NCBI RefSeq assembly: GCF_002797715.1
Contig: NZ_PGFF01000001.1
Coordinates: 3,371,304-3,435,303 of the forward strand
Source: Diaminobutyricimonas aerilata
GTDB lineage: Bacteria; Actinomycetota; Actinomycetes; Actinomycetales; Microbacteriaceae
Reading direction: 5' to 3'
Length of the DNA stretch: 64,000 nt
The translations under genes were made by a program, and so were the position numbers. The notes below the pieces were generated by a model that did no database searches, was not told the origin of the DNA, and worked only from the letters and a program-made list of their open reading frames with translations. Within the stretch, counting starts at the first letter, position 1. Each line of letters opens with the position of its first letter. Shown here piece by piece: positions 50,975-59,956 of the stretch.

Positions 50975-51210
50975 CAGATCTTCTCCCCGCGAGCCAGGAG
51001 GTCCTTGACCACGGACTCGATTCCACGGGCGTCGATCACCTTGATGCCCTTAGCCGACAGCGTCAGCGTCACGTTGCGACGCAGCGACGGCACGTAATAG
51101 GTCTTCTTCTGCACATTCGGGTCGAACCGACGCTTGGTGCGTCGGTGCGAGTGCGAGATGTTGTGTCCGAAGCCGGGAACGGCTCCAGTCACCTGGCACA
51201 CTGCGGCCAT
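50974..51210 (-). CDS. rpmB: 50S ribosomal protein L28
   Basis: 78 residues, [34 protein letters not shown]. Only one cysteine remains where zinc-type L28 has more. GGAGG is 4 nt upstream of ATG. It heads rpmB-rpmG-rpsN. This set of cysteine-poor paralogues next to zur and znu genes is the arrangement of zinc-sparing ribosomal proteins in actinobacteria, but they may also be the only copies in this genome. Confidence 0.97.
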   Translation of the reverse strand: MAAVCQVTGAVPGFGHNISHSHRRTKRRFDPNVQKKTYYVPSLRRNVTLTLSAKGIKVIDARGIESVVKDLLARGEKI

Positions 51211-51225
51211 GGTTCCTCCAGGTCT

Positions 51226-51248
51226 ACCGTAGGACGACGGTCGTCCTA
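51226..51248 (-). promoter_or_regulatory. rpmB operon promoter with 19-bp palindromic operator
   Basis: TACGGT (51231-51226, minus strand) is a -10 located 15 bp before the rpmB start region. Directly upstream, TAGGACGACGGTCGTCCTA (51230-51248) is a perfect palindrome with 9-bp arms that fills the -35/-10 spacer. A weak -35 (CTTGGG) precedes it. The palindrome does not resemble the site before znuA. Confidence 0.55.
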
Positions 51249-51318
51249 CCCAAGGTCACTTGTCGGCACGCACGAACCGCCGACTCGGTGAGGAGAAGAG
51301 GGATCTGCGCACAGGGCA

Positions 51319-51334
51319 CGTCCTTCGAAGGACG
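51319..51334. promoter_or_regulatory. Perfect 16-bp palindrome between zur and rpmB
   Basis: CGTCCTTCGAAGGACG has 7-8-bp arms and no T run. It could be a weak terminator of the znu-zur transcript or a distal operator for rpmB. The rest of the 269-bp gap shows nothing else that I can name. Confidence 0.35.
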
Positions 51335-51479
51335 GCCAAGGGAACATCCTACGCGACACGCCCATCCGCCGCCACCCCGCGTGCTCGCCCGCGCATCCGG
51401 GCCCCGCCACTCACGCCGCGCCGCGCATCCTCCGCGCCGCCCGGTGGATTCCGCGCGCGCTCGGAAATGCGGGCGGCAG

Positions 51480-51881
51480 CTACTTGTCCTTGCGGAGGCG
51501 GAAGCAGTCGACGCAGTAGCCGAACACGTCGACGACGTGACTGGCCTCGGAGAAACCGTTGTCGTAGGCGACCTGGTTCGCCCACTTCTCCACCGCATCC
51601 GCCTCGATCTCGACGGTCTTGCCGCAGTTGCGGCAGATGAGGTGGTGGTGGTGACTGCCGGGGGTGCACGCGCGGTAGAGGCTCTCGCCGTCCTGCTGCA
51701 GCGAGTCGGCCTCGCCCTCCTGCGCGAGATCGGCGAGCGCCCGGTACACGGTCGCGAGTCCGATGGGGGAGCCCGCGTTGCGCAGGCTCGAGTGCAGCGC
51801 TTGCGCGCTGACGAACCCGCGCGAGCCCCCGAGCGCTTCGCGCACGGCCTCCCGCTGCCAGGTGTTCCGCTTCATGGCCAT
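51480..51881 (-). CDS. zur: Zinc uptake regulator Zur (Fur family)
   Basis: 133 residues. Winged helix with LATVYRALADLAQEGEADSL, sensor motif SHHHHLICRNCGKTVEIE, and structural zinc cysteines C83/C86 and C123/C126. Choice of Zur rather than Fur rests on the znuACB operon it ends. ATG 51881 has GGAGG 8 nt upstream and lies 5 bp after the znuB stop. It would repress the znu promoter when zinc is sufficient. Confidence 0.92.
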   Translation of the reverse strand: MAMKRNTWQREAVREALGGSRGFVSAQALHSSLRNAGSPIGLATVYRALADLAQEGEADSLQQDGESLYRACTPGSHHHHLICRNCGKTVEIEADAVEKWANQVAYDNGFSEASHVVDVFGYCVDCFRLRKDK

Positions 51882-51886
51882 GGATG

Positions 51887-52765
51887 CTACCTCCGCACTC
51901 CGAGCGCCGGCCTCGACCCGACCCGGCGTTCGCGCCGGGCGCCGAGGATGCGGCACACCAGGTAGATGAGGAACGAGATGGTGGTGACGTAGGGGCTGAT
52001 CGGCAGGGATCCGCCGATCGCGAGCAGCGTGCCGCCGAGCATCGAGACGAGGGCGAACACCACGCTGAGCAGGGGAGTGAGCAGCGGGCTCGCCGTCACC
52101 CGCATCGCGGCGGCGGCCGGCGTGACGAGCAGGGCGAGCACGAGCAGCGCGCCGATGATCTGCACGGAGACCGCGACGGTGAGTCCGAGGAGCACCATGA
52201 ACACGACCGACAACGCACCGGTGGGCACTCCGCGGGCGCGGGCGACGTCGGAGTCGACGCTCGCGAAGGCGAGCGGTCGCCACACGACGATGAGCACCGC
52301 GAGCACGAGCACCGAGATGCCGATCAACAGTCCGAGCTGCGGGGTGTCGACCGCGACGATCTGGCCGGTGAGCAGGCCGAACTTGTTCGCGCTGCGACCG
52401 GGGTAGAGGGCGAGGAACAGGATGCCGAGCCCGAGTCCGAACGGCATGAGCACGCCCACGATCGAGTTGCGTTCCTTCGCGCGTTGCCCGAGCGCCCCGA
52501 TGAGCAGGGCCGCGATGAGCGACCCGACTACGGAACCCCCGACGACGTTCACCCCGACGAGCAGGGCGAACGCGGCACCGGCGAACGACAGCTCGCTGAT
52601 CCCGTGCACGGCGAACGCCATGTCGCGGGTCATCACGAACGTGCCGATGAGACCACCGACGATGCCGAGCACGGCGCCGGCGATGAGGGAGTTCTGCACG
52701 AGGGCGAGCAGCGCCCCGTAGTCGTCGAATGCGAACATCCGCGACCAGATGTCGTCGAAGTTCAC
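51887..52765 (-). CDS. znuB: Zinc ABC transporter permease (ZnuB)
   Basis: 292 residues from GTG 52765, eight or nine membrane helices. The ABC-3 family motif GELSFAG-like (HGISELSFAGAAFALLVG) and SVQIIGALLVLALLVTPAAAAM are clear. GTGA overlaps the znuC stop. Forms the membrane part of the zinc (or manganese) importer. Confidence 0.94.
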   Translation of the reverse strand: MNFDDIWSRMFAFDDYGALLALVQNSLIAGAVLGIVGGLIGTFVMTRDMAFAVHGISELSFAGAAFALLVGVNVVGGSVVGSLIAALLIGALGQRAKERNSIVGVLMPFGLGLGILFLALYPGRSANKFGLLTGQIVAVDTPQLGLLIGISVLVLAVLIVVWRPLAFASVDSDVARARGVPTGALSVVFMVLLGLTVAVSVQIIGALLVLALLVTPAAAAMRVTASPLLTPLLSVVFALVSMLGGTLLAIGGSLPISPYVTTISFLIYLVCRILGARRERRVGSRPALGVRR

Positions 52766-53601
52766 GAGTAGAGCCCGCCTCGCACGTGGTGCTCGAGGTG
52801 GTCGTGCACGCCGTAGCCCTCCGGGCTCTGGATGACGACGACCCGGCCGCGGGTGCGGATGACCTCGACGGGGGTGTTGTACATGTACGACAGCACCTCG
52901 CTGCGCAGCACCTCGTCGGGCGGACCCACGCGGAATCGCCCGCCGGCGAGGTAGAGCACCCGGTCGACCATGTCGAGGATGGGGTTCACGTCGTGGGTGA
53001 CGAACACGACCGCGGAGTTCAGACGCTTGCGCTGCTGGTCGATCAGCTCGCTCACCTCGCGCTGATGCTGCAGGTCGAGGGAGATGAGCGGCTCGTCGCA
53101 CAGCAGCAGCTGCGGGTCGCCGGCGATCGCCTGCCCGACGCGCACCCGCTGCTGCTCGCCGCCGGAGAGGGTGGCGACCGGCGCGTCGGCGAACGACGTG
53201 GCGCCGACCGCCTCGAGCACCTCGTCGACGCGGCGTCGGGTGGCGCGGGAGGGCACGGGCAGTCCCCAGCGCGTGCCGTCGACACCGAACGTCACGAGGT
53301 CGCGGGCGCGCACGGGCGTGCCGCGCTCCATGAGCTTCTGCTGCGGCACGTAGCCGACGCCGCGGCTGCCGCGCTCGACGGGGCGTCCGAGCACCTTGAT
53401 GCGCCCGGAGGTGAGTTTCTGCTGGCCGAGCACGCTGCGCAGCAGGCTCGTCTTGCCCGTGCCGTTCGGGCCGAGCACGGCGAGGAACTCGCCCGGCCGC
53501 ACCTTGAGGTTCAGGCCGCTCCACAGGGTGCGGTCGCCGAACGCCAACGCCCCGCCCTCGAGTTCGAGGACGGGGTCGCCAGTCGGTGCGGCTGCTGCCA
53601 C
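52762..53601 (-). CDS. znuC: Zinc ABC transporter ATPase (ZnuC)
   Basis: 279 residues from GTG 53601, sharing one base with the znuA stop (TAGTG). Walker A GPNGTGKTS, Q-loop VPQQ, signature LSGGEQQRVRVGQAIAG, Walker B LLLCDEPLISLD and switch His VTHDVN are intact. Energises ZnuAB. Confidence 0.95.
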   Translation of the reverse strand: MAAAAPTGDPVLELEGGALAFGDRTLWSGLNLKVRPGEFLAVLGPNGTGKTSLLRSVLGQQKLTSGRIKVLGRPVERGSRGVGYVPQQKLMERGTPVRARDLVTFGVDGTRWGLPVPSRATRRRVDEVLEAVGATSFADAPVATLSGGEQQRVRVGQAIAGDPQLLLCDEPLISLDLQHQREVSELIDQQRKRLNSAVVFVTHDVNPILDMVDRVLYLAGGRFRVGPPDEVLRSEVLSYMYNTPVEVIRTRGRVVVIQSPEGYGVHDHLEHHVRGGLYS

Positions 53602-54587
53602 TAGCTGAGGGCCTCCGTGAGAGCGTCGATGTTGTCGGACATCCACCCGATGTAGTCGGTGTCGTCGGGCAGGGTCTCGGTGAAGTCGACGACGGGTACG
53701 GATGCCGCCTCGGCGGCTTCTCGCACTCGTTCCGTCTCCGGTCCGGCGGTCTGCTCATTGTAGGCGAGCACCGCCACCTCGCCCGAGGCGATCACGTCGA
53801 GGGTCTCCTGCAGCACGGCGGGCGCGACGTCGGTGCCCTCTTCGATCGCCTCGGAGTACTGCTCGGGCGTGAGGTTCTCGAGCCCGGCCGCCTCGAGAAG
53901 GTACAGCGGCACCGGTTCGGTGATGGCGGCACCCGTCCCCTCGTGAGCGGTGTGCAGCTCCTCGACGCGCTGCGTCAGCCCGTCGAGCCCGGCGGCGAAC
54001 TCCTCGTAACGCTCGTGGTAGGCCTCGGCGTTCGCGGCGTCGACCTCCTCGAGCACGTGCGAAATCTCGTGGGCGAGCTCGTCCATCGCCGCGAAGCTGT
54101 ACCAGACGTGCTCGTTGAAGCCCTCGATGTGCTCGTGGGCGTGCTCCTCGCCCTCTTCGGCGTGCGGCTCCTCCGAGTGCTCCTCTTCGGCCGCGGCTTC
54201 GTCGTCGTGGTGGTCGTGCGGCTCGGTGCCCTCGATGAGTCCGGACGCCTCGGACGCGTTGATGACCTCGACGCCCTCGACACCCTCGAGCAGCTCGTCG
54301 ATGAACGGGTCGTAGCCGCCGCCGTTCTCGATGACGATGTCGGCGCGGCTCACGGCGAGTCGGTCCTGCGCGGTTGCCTCGTAGCTGTGCGGGTCCTGCG
54401 CCGCACCGTCGATGATGCTCGACACCTCGATGTCGTCCCCGGCGACGGCGCGGGCGATGTCGCCGTAGACGTCGGTCGAGGCGACGATCGTGATGGTGTC
54501 GTCGTCGGCAGATTGTGCCGGACCGGCGGCGCAGCCGGCGAGGGCGAGCGCGGCGATGGCGGTGATCGGGAGGACGACTGATCGCAT
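53601..54587 (-). CDS. znuA: Zinc-binding lipoprotein (ZnuA)
   Basis: 328 residues. Signal and lipobox LALAGCAAG, Cys about residue 19. Cluster-A-I metal-binding fold with an acidic, His-rich loop (EPHDHHDDEAAAEEEHSEEP..., about residues 128-165) that is typical of zinc rather than manganese binders. Later ligands: HVWYSFAA and VAVLAYNEQTAG. ATG 54587 is preferred to a longer start at 54638. First gene of znuA-znuC-znuB-zur. Confidence 0.95.
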   Translation of the reverse strand: MRSVVLPITAIAALALAGCAAGPAQSADDDTITIVASTDVYGDIARAVAGDDIEVSSIIDGAAQDPHSYEATAQDRLAVSRADIVIENGGGYDPFIDELLEGVEGVEVINASEASGLIEGTEPHDHHDDEAAAEEEHSEEPHAEEGEEHAHEHIEGFNEHVWYSFAAMDELAHEISHVLEEVDAANAEAYHERYEEFAAGLDGLTQRVEELHTAHEGTGAAITEPVPLYLLEAAGLENLTPEQYSEAIEEGTDVAPAVLQETLDVIASGEVAVLAYNEQTAGPETERVREAAEAASVPVVDFTETLPDDTDYIGWMSDNIDALTEALS

Positions 54588-54636
54588 GACGGGCCTGTTC
54601 GACGGGGTAGGGATGCGGGCGAGCGCCCGGATCGCC

Positions 54637-54666
54637 ACGCTAGTCGCTATTGATAACCGTTGTCAA
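54637..54666 (-). promoter_or_regulatory. znuA promoter with Zur-box-like inverted repeat
   Basis: On the minus strand a perfect -35 TTGACA (54666-54661), 18 bp, and -10 TAGCGT (54642-54637). The inverted repeat TTGATAACCGTTGTCAA (54650-54666) overlaps the -35. Its TGATAAC/GTTNTCA arms fit actinobacterial Zur boxes. Binding would shut the promoter when zinc is plentiful. Confidence 0.65.
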
Positions 54667-54672
54667 AGCGGT

Positions 54673-56145
54673 TCAGTCGAGCAGGAGCGCCGGCTCCTCG
54701 ATGATGCTCGCGACGTCCGCGAGGAAGCGGCTCGCCACATCCCCGTCGACGATGCGGTGATCGAAGCTCGCCCCGATCGTCGTCACGTAGCGCGCTCGCA
54801 CCTCGCCGTCGACGACCCACGGCTTCTGCTTGATCGTGCCGAGCGCGACGATCGCCACCTCGCCCGGGTTCAGGATCGGAGTACCGGTGTCCATGCCGAA
54901 GGATCCGAGGTTGGTGATCGTGATCGTGCCGTCGGCCATCTGGGCCGGCTGCGTCTTGCCCTCACGAGCGGTGATGGTGAGCTGTTCGAGGGCCGTCGCG
55001 AGCTGCAGCAGGCTCATCGCCTGCGCGTCCTTCACGTTCGGCACGATGAGCCCGCGCGGGGTGGCCGCGGCCACGCCGAGGTTCACGAAGTGGTGCACGA
55101 TGATCTCCTCATCGGTCCACGTCGAGTTGACGGTCGGGTTGCGCCGCACGGCCCAGATCATCGCCTTGGCCATGATGAGCAGCGGCGAGATGCGCACTCC
55201 TGCGAAATCGGCCGAGTTCTTCAGCCGCTTGACGAACTCCATCGTGCGCGTGGCGTCGACGTCGACGAAGACGCTCACGTGCGGGGCGGTGAAGGCGCTG
55301 CGCACCATCGCCTTCGCGATCGCCTTGCGCACACCCTTGACGGGGATGCGCTCCTCGCGCTCGGCCGGCCACTCGGGCGTCTGGATGTTGCGGAAGACGC
55401 TCGCCTGCTGCGCCTGGCGGATGACGTCGTCACGGGTGATGTCGCCGGAGACTCCGGTCGGGGTGACGACACCGAGCTCGACGCCGAGGTCCTTGGCGAG
55501 CTTGCGCACCGGCGGCTTCGCGAGCACGGACGATCCGGATGCGGCCGGGACCGCGCGCGGACGCACGGCCGGCTTCGCGGCTCCGGCGACGCGACGGCGC
55601 CGGGATGCCCCGTGCCCCTTGGCGCCGTAGCCGACGAGGTTGGCGGGGGTGGCCGGCGTGGCCGCGGGTTCGGCGGCGATGGTCGAGGCGACGTCCGCCA
55701 CCTCCTCCTCGGCGGTCGCATCGGCGACCACGGCCGGGGCCGGCGTCTCGGCGGGTTCGGTGACGGCGGAGTCCTGCAGCCCGGGGGACGGGGTGACCGC
55801 GGGCGCCGCGGCCGGCGCGGTCGCGGTCGGCGCTGCGGCGGGCTGGGCGGGCGCGGTGGCGGCCGTCGCGGGGGCGACCGGAGCCGCGGGAGTCGTGGCA
55901 TCCGCCCCGCTCGTCACCGTGATGATGGGCGTGCCGACCTCGACCGTGTCGCCCTCCTGCACGAGGAGCTCCGACACGGTGCCGACGAACGGCGAGGGCA
56001 GTTCGACGAGCGATTTCGCCGTCTCGATCTCGACGATCACCTGGTTGAGCGCGACGGCGTCGCCGGGCTGCACCTTCCACGCGACGATCTCGGCCTCGGT
56101 GAGACCTTCGCCGACGTCGGGCAGCGGGAATTCGGAGGTGGCCAC
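54673..56145 (-). CDS. bkdC: Branched-chain 2-oxoacid dehydrogenase E2 (dihydrolipoyl acyltransferase)
   Basis: 490 residues from GTG 56145 (AAGGAG). Lipoyl domain 1-78 with Lys44 in ETAKS. A long Ala/Pro linker covers ~80-210. The E3/E1-binding domain is ~215-260 ([11 protein letters not shown]...GDITRDDVI). The catalytic core ends with [10 protein letters not shown] (His463, Asp467). It passes the acyl group to CoA. E3 (lpd) is not in the window. It ends 86 bp from the znuA start. Confidence 0.94.
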   Translation of the reverse strand: MATSEFPLPDVGEGLTEAEIVAWKVQPGDAVALNQVIVEIETAKSLVELPSPFVGTVSELLVQEGDTVEVGTPIITVTSGADATTPAAPVAPATAATAPAQPAAAPTATAPAAAPAVTPSPGLQDSAVTEPAETPAPAVVADATAEEEVADVASTIAAEPAATPATPANLVGYGAKGHGASRRRRVAGAAKPAVRPRAVPAASGSSVLAKPPVRKLAKDLGVELGVVTPTGVSGDITRDDVIRQAQQASVFRNIQTPEWPAEREERIPVKGVRKAIAKAMVRSAFTAPHVSVFVDVDATRTMEFVKRLKNSADFAGVRISPLLIMAKAMIWAVRRNPTVNSTWTDEEIIVHHFVNLGVAAATPRGLIVPNVKDAQAMSLLQLATALEQLTITAREGKTQPAQMADGTITITNLGSFGMDTGTPILNPGEVAIVALGTIKQKPWVVDGEVRARYVTTIGASFDHRIVDGDVASRFLADVASIIEEPALLLD

Positions 56146-56157
56146 GGCGGCTCCTTC

Positions 56158-57135
56158 TCAGTAGGCGAGCGCGCGGTCGACCGCATCGAGGATGCGGTCG
56201 GCGTCGGGCAGGTAGTTGCCCTCGAGCTTGGCGGGCGGGAAGGGGGTGTCGAAGCCCGAGACGCGGATGACCGGGGCCTCGAGCGTGTAGAACGCCTGCT
56301 CGGCGACGGTCGCCGCGATCTCGGAGCCGACGGAGACGTTGCCGGGCGCCTCCTGAGCCACCACGAGGCGTCCGGTCTTCTGCACGGAACTCAGCAGCGG
56401 GCCGTAGTCGATGGGGGAGATCGAGCGCAGGTCGACGACCTCGATGCTCGTGCCCTCGCCGGCGGCGATCTCCGCGGCCTGCAGCAGCATCGCCACCATC
56501 GCGCCGTGTCCGACGACGGTGATGTCGCTGCCCTCTCGGGCGACGACGGAGGAGTGCAGGTCGGTCGTCGGGTTCTCGGTGTCGACCTCGCCGCGCACCC
56601 AGTAGCGGCTCTTCGGCTCGAAGAACAGCACCGGGTCGAGCGAACGGATGGACTGCTGGATCATCCAGTACGCGTCGTGCGGGGTGCTCGGGCTCACCAC
56701 ACGCAGGCCCGGGGTGTGCGCGAAGTACGTCTCCGGGCTCTCCTGGTGGTGCTCGATGGCGCCGACGTGTCCGCCGTAGGGCACGCGGATGACGATGGGG
56801 AGGCTGAGCGCGCCCTCGTGGCGGTAGGTGAGCTTCGCGAGCTGCGACGTGATCTGGTCGAAGGCGGGGTAGATGAACCCGTCGAACTGGATTTCGCACA
56901 CCGGACGGTAGCCGCGCATGGCGAGACCGATGGCCGACCCGACGATCCCGGATTCGGCGAGCGGGGTGTCGAGCACGCGCTGCTCGCCGAACTCCGCCTT
57001 CAAGCCTTCGGTGACGCGGAACACGCCGCCGAGCGAGCCGATGTCCTCGCCCATCATGAGCACCTTGGGGTCGTCGAGCATCGCGCGACGCAGGCCGCTG
57101 TTGATGGCCTTCGACATGGTGAGCTTCTCGGTCAC
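56158..57135 (-). CDS. bkdB: Branched-chain 2-oxoacid dehydrogenase E1 beta subunit
   Basis: 325 residues from GTG 57135, overlapping the E1alpha stop (GTGA). AINSGLRRAMLDDPKVLMMGEDIG, TPLAESGIVGSAIGLAMRGYRPVCEIQF and RVPYGGHVGAIEHHQESPE are classic E1beta segments. It binds TPP at the alpha/beta interface. 12 bp before E2. Confidence 0.95.
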   Translation of the reverse strand: MTEKLTMSKAINSGLRRAMLDDPKVLMMGEDIGSLGGVFRVTEGLKAEFGEQRVLDTPLAESGIVGSAIGLAMRGYRPVCEIQFDGFIYPAFDQITSQLAKLTYRHEGALSLPIVIRVPYGGHVGAIEHHQESPETYFAHTPGLRVVSPSTPHDAYWMIQQSIRSLDPVLFFEPKSRYWVRGEVDTENPTTDLHSSVVAREGSDITVVGHGAMVAMLLQAAEIAAGEGTSIEVVDLRSISPIDYGPLLSSVQKTGRLVVAQEAPGNVSVGSEIAATVAEQAFYTLEAPVIRVSGFDTPFPPAKLEGNYLPDADRILDAVDRALAY

Positions 57136-58274
57136 GCGCTCGCCTCCCCCTGCTGCTCGTCCTGCTGGTCGGCGAACTGCGCCTCGTACTGCTCGAGCCA
57201 GGCCCGCTGCTCGTCGACGCGCGGATGCGGTTCGCTGTAGACGTTGGCGAACACGTTGCTCATCGGCGGGCTCTCGAGCGCGAGCGTGCCGCGTCGCACA
57301 TCCGCCGCGGCGTCGAGCGCCTCGGTGCGCACGTCGTCGAAGAAGGCGTCGCCCTCACCGCGGGAGCGCAGGTACGCCTCGAAGCGCTCGATCGGGTCGC
57401 GCGCGGTCCACCACGCCATCTGCTCGTCGTCGCGGTACTTGGTGGGGTCGTCGCTCGTGGTGTGGGCGCCGATGCGGTAGGTGAGCGCTTCGATGAAGCG
57501 CGGTCCGGCGCCCGAGCGGGCGGCATCGAGGTCGCGGGCGCTGACCGCATAGCTCGCGAGCACGTCGTTACCGTCGATCTGCGTGCTCGGGATGCCGAAC
57601 CCGGCGGGCCGCAGGTACAGCGGGGTGCGCGACTGGCGGGTCACCGGCACGGAGATCGCCCACTGGTTGTTCTGCAGGAAGAACACCTGGGGCGTCTGGT
57701 AGCTCGCGGCGAAGACGAACGCCTCGCTCACGTCGCCCTGGCTCGTGGCCCCGTCGCCGAAGTAGACGAGCACGGCCGCGTCGCGCTCCGGGTCGCCGGT
57801 GCCGGTCGCCCCGTCGAAGGTGAGGCCCATCGCGTAGCCGGTGGCGTGGAGGGTCTGCGACCCGATCACGAGCGTGTAGAGGTGGAAGTTCTGGTGCTCC
57901 GCCGGATCCCATCCGCCGTGGCTGACGCCGCGGAGCATCGCGATGATCTTGATCGGGTCGACGCCGCGGATGCGCGCGACGACGTGCTCGCGGTAGGCGG
58001 GGAAGATGTGGTCCTGCGGGCGCGCGGCGTATCCGGAGCCCACCTGTGCGGCCTCCTGGCCGACACTCGGCACCCACAGTGCGAGCTGCCCCTGCCGCTG
58101 CAGGTTGGCCGCTTCGAGGTCGATGCCGCGGATGACGACCATCTGGCGGTGGAACTCGCGCAGTCGATCGTCGTCGAGCCGGTTGATGTACGGCCAGAGC
58201 TCGGCGTTCGCGTCGTTCTCGACCGGCCTGCCCTCGGGCGACAGCAGTTGGATCGTCGCCTCGGTGTAAGACAT
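57132..58274 (-). CDS. bkdA: Branched-chain 2-oxoacid dehydrogenase E1 alpha subunit
   Basis: 380 residues. The TPP-binding motif runs GDGATSQGDVSEAFVFAAS...NNQWAIS. RIGAHTTSDDPTKYRD near the C-terminus favours the branched-chain rather than the pyruvate enzyme. ATG 58274 follows TAGATT by 7 nt (leaderless). It starts the bkdABC operon, which feeds branched-chain acyl-CoA for iso/anteiso fatty acids. The minus-strand aminotransferase stop lies 5 bp upstream. Confidence 0.93.
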   Translation of the reverse strand: MSYTEATIQLLSPEGRPVENDANAELWPYINRLDDDRLREFHRQMVVIRGIDLEAANLQRQGQLALWVPSVGQEAAQVGSGYAARPQDHIFPAYREHVVARIRGVDPIKIIAMLRGVSHGGWDPAEHQNFHLYTLVIGSQTLHATGYAMGLTFDGATGTGDPERDAAVLVYFGDGATSQGDVSEAFVFAASYQTPQVFFLQNNQWAISVPVTRQSRTPLYLRPAGFGIPSTQIDGNDVLASYAVSARDLDAARSGAGPRFIEALTYRIGAHTTSDDPTKYRDDEQMAWWTARDPIERFEAYLRSRGEGDAFFDDVRTEALDAAADVRRGTLALESPPMSNVFANVYSEPHPRVDEQRAWLEQYEAQFADQQDEQQGEASA

Positions 58275-58279
58275 GCCGT

Positions 58280-59374
58280 CTAATCTAGCCCGGGGTCCGC
58301 GGGCTTCTTTCGGAGGTTCTGAACAACCTCTTGAGCAGATCGCAGTAGCGCCTCCACAGACTCCCGCTCGCCGATGCTGATCCGGATGCCCTCCGGCGCG
58401 AAGGGTCGCACCACGATCCCGTTGCGTGCGAACACCTCGGCGGCCTCTTCTGTCGCGGCCCCGGTGGGCAGCCAGACGAAGTTGCCCTGGGCCTCCGGGA
58501 TCCGCCAGCCCTGCTGGCGGAGGTCGTTCGCGATCCGCTCCCGCCGCACCGCGATGTCGGCCACCCGCTCGAGGAGTTCGAGCTCGTGGTCGAGCGAGAT
58601 CAGCGCCGCCCGCTGCGCGTGGTCGATGACCGAGAGCGGGATCGCGGCGGATCGCGCGGCGTTCAGGATGTACTCCGCGCCGAGGGCGAAGCCGATCCGC
58701 AGGCCGGCGAGGCCCCACGCCTTGGAGAAGGTGCGCAGCACCACGAGGTTGGGGTAGCGGCCGAGCAGGTCGACGCCTTCGACGGCGAACGGGTCGGTGA
58801 CGAACTCCTGGTAGGCCTCGTCGAGCACGACGAGCACCGTCGGTGGCACCTTCGCCATGAACGCCTCGAAGTCCGACGCGGTGACGATCGTGCCGGTCGG
58901 GTTGTTCGGCGTGCACACGATCACCATGCGGGTGCGCTCCGTGATCGCCGCGGCCATCGCGTCGAGGTCGTGGCTGCCGTCCTCGCGCAACGCGACGGGC
59001 ACCCCGGTCGACCCGGAGACGAGGATCATGCTCGGGTACGCCTCGAAGCTGCGCCACGCGTGCACGACCTCGGTGCCGTGCCCGCCGACCGCTCCGAGCA
59101 ATTGCGCGAGCACCGCGATCGAGCCCGATCCGAGCTGCACCTCGCCGGGGGCGACGCCGTAGCGCTTGGCGATCTTCGTGCGGAGGGCGATGCCCGAACC
59201 ATCGGGGTACCGGTTGATCGGCACGTCGGCGAGCGCCTCGACCACCGAGGGCAGCGGGGGGAACGGGTTCTCGTTCGACGACAGCTTGAATCCGTCGGGC
59301 GCGGCGGCGCGGCCCTGCGAGTAGGCGGCGAGCGCGGCGATCTCGGGACGGATGGTGACGCGGGTCTCGGACAC
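58280..59374 (-). CDS. pat: Histidinol-phosphate / aromatic aminotransferase (HisC-Pat type)
   Basis: 364 residues from GTG 59374, 6 nt after TAGGCT. Class I PLP fold: [33 protein letters not shown], and the PLP lysine in [22 protein letters not shown] closes the site. In actinobacteria such lone HisC paralogues outside the his operon are usually phenylalanine/aromatic aminotransferases. It could supply aromatic or branched 2-oxoacids next to bkd. hisC cannot be excluded. Confidence 0.85.
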   Translation of the reverse strand: MSETRVTIRPEIAALAAYSQGRAAAPDGFKLSSNENPFPPLPSVVEALADVPINRYPDGSGIALRTKIAKRYGVAPGEVQLGSGSIAVLAQLLGAVGGHGTEVVHAWRSFEAYPSMILVSGSTGVPVALREDGSHDLDAMAAAITERTRMVIVCTPNNPTGTIVTASDFEAFMAKVPPTVLVVLDEAYQEFVTDPFAVEGVDLLGRYPNLVVLRTFSKAWGLAGLRIGFALGAEYILNAARSAAIPLSVIDHAQRAALISLDHELELLERVADIAVRRERIANDLRQQGWRIPEAQGNFVWLPTGAATEEAAEVFARNGIVVRPFAPEGIRISIGERESVEALLRSAQEVVQNLRKKPADPGLD

Positions 59375-59530
59375 GGTCCCAGCCTACGAGCGCGTGCGGA
59401 GTCCGCCGTCCGGTCGCGGAGACACCGCCAGCGCGGGTGCTGACATACGTCGCCGTCCCCCGTCTTGCACGTCTCCGCCCGCGCTGAGCGCGCATTGCGG
59501 CGCACATGCCCGCGCGGGCATAGTGGGGCC

Positions 59531-59956
59531 ATGGGCCGATTCCTGCTGCGTCTCCTCGTCAACGCCATCGCGTTGTGGCTCACGACGCTGATCGTCGCCG
59601 GGGTGACGGTCGTCGCGTTCCCGCCGATCGGCAGTGCGCCCGGCACCACTCCGGGCACCGTCGAGACGGTGCTTACGTACCTCATCGTGGCGCTCATCTT
59701 CGGCGTGGTGAACGGCGTGATCGGCAACATGATCCGCATCGTCGCGTTCCCGCTGTACATCCTCACGCTCGGGCTCATCGCCCTCATCGTGAACGGCCTG
59801 CTGCTGCTCCTGGTCGCCTGGATCTCGAGCCTGATCGGCTTCGGTCTGCACGTCGACGGCTTCTGGTGGGGTGTGCTCGGAGCGCTCGTGCTCGCGCTGC
59901 TCAGCTGGCTGATCGGCATCATCCTGCGTCCGCTCGTCGGTCGCCAGCAGCGCTGA
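59531..59956 (+). CDS. Phage-holin-family (4-TM) membrane protein
   Basis: 141 residues with four membrane helices and the family pattern VNAIALWLTTLIVAGVTVV, GVVNGVIGNMIRIVAFPLYILTLGLIALIVNGLLLLL. Such chromosomal proteins (mycobacterial 4TM holin family) have no known lytic role. CATAGT lies 6 nt before ATG. The 3' end overlaps the convergent lipase-like gene by 38 bp. Confidence 0.88.
   Translation: MGRFLLRLLVNAIALWLTTLIVAGVTVVAFPPIGSAPGTTPGTVETVLTYLIVALIFGVVNGVIGNMIRIVAFPLYILTLGLIALIVNGLLLLLVAWISSLIGFGLHVDGFWWGVLGALVLALLSWLIGIILRPLVGRQQR

Noticed and set aside
59531-59956. A prophage remnant suggested by the holin-family protein
   Set aside because: No other phage gene is near; this four-helix family is a common chromosomal protein in actinobacteria.
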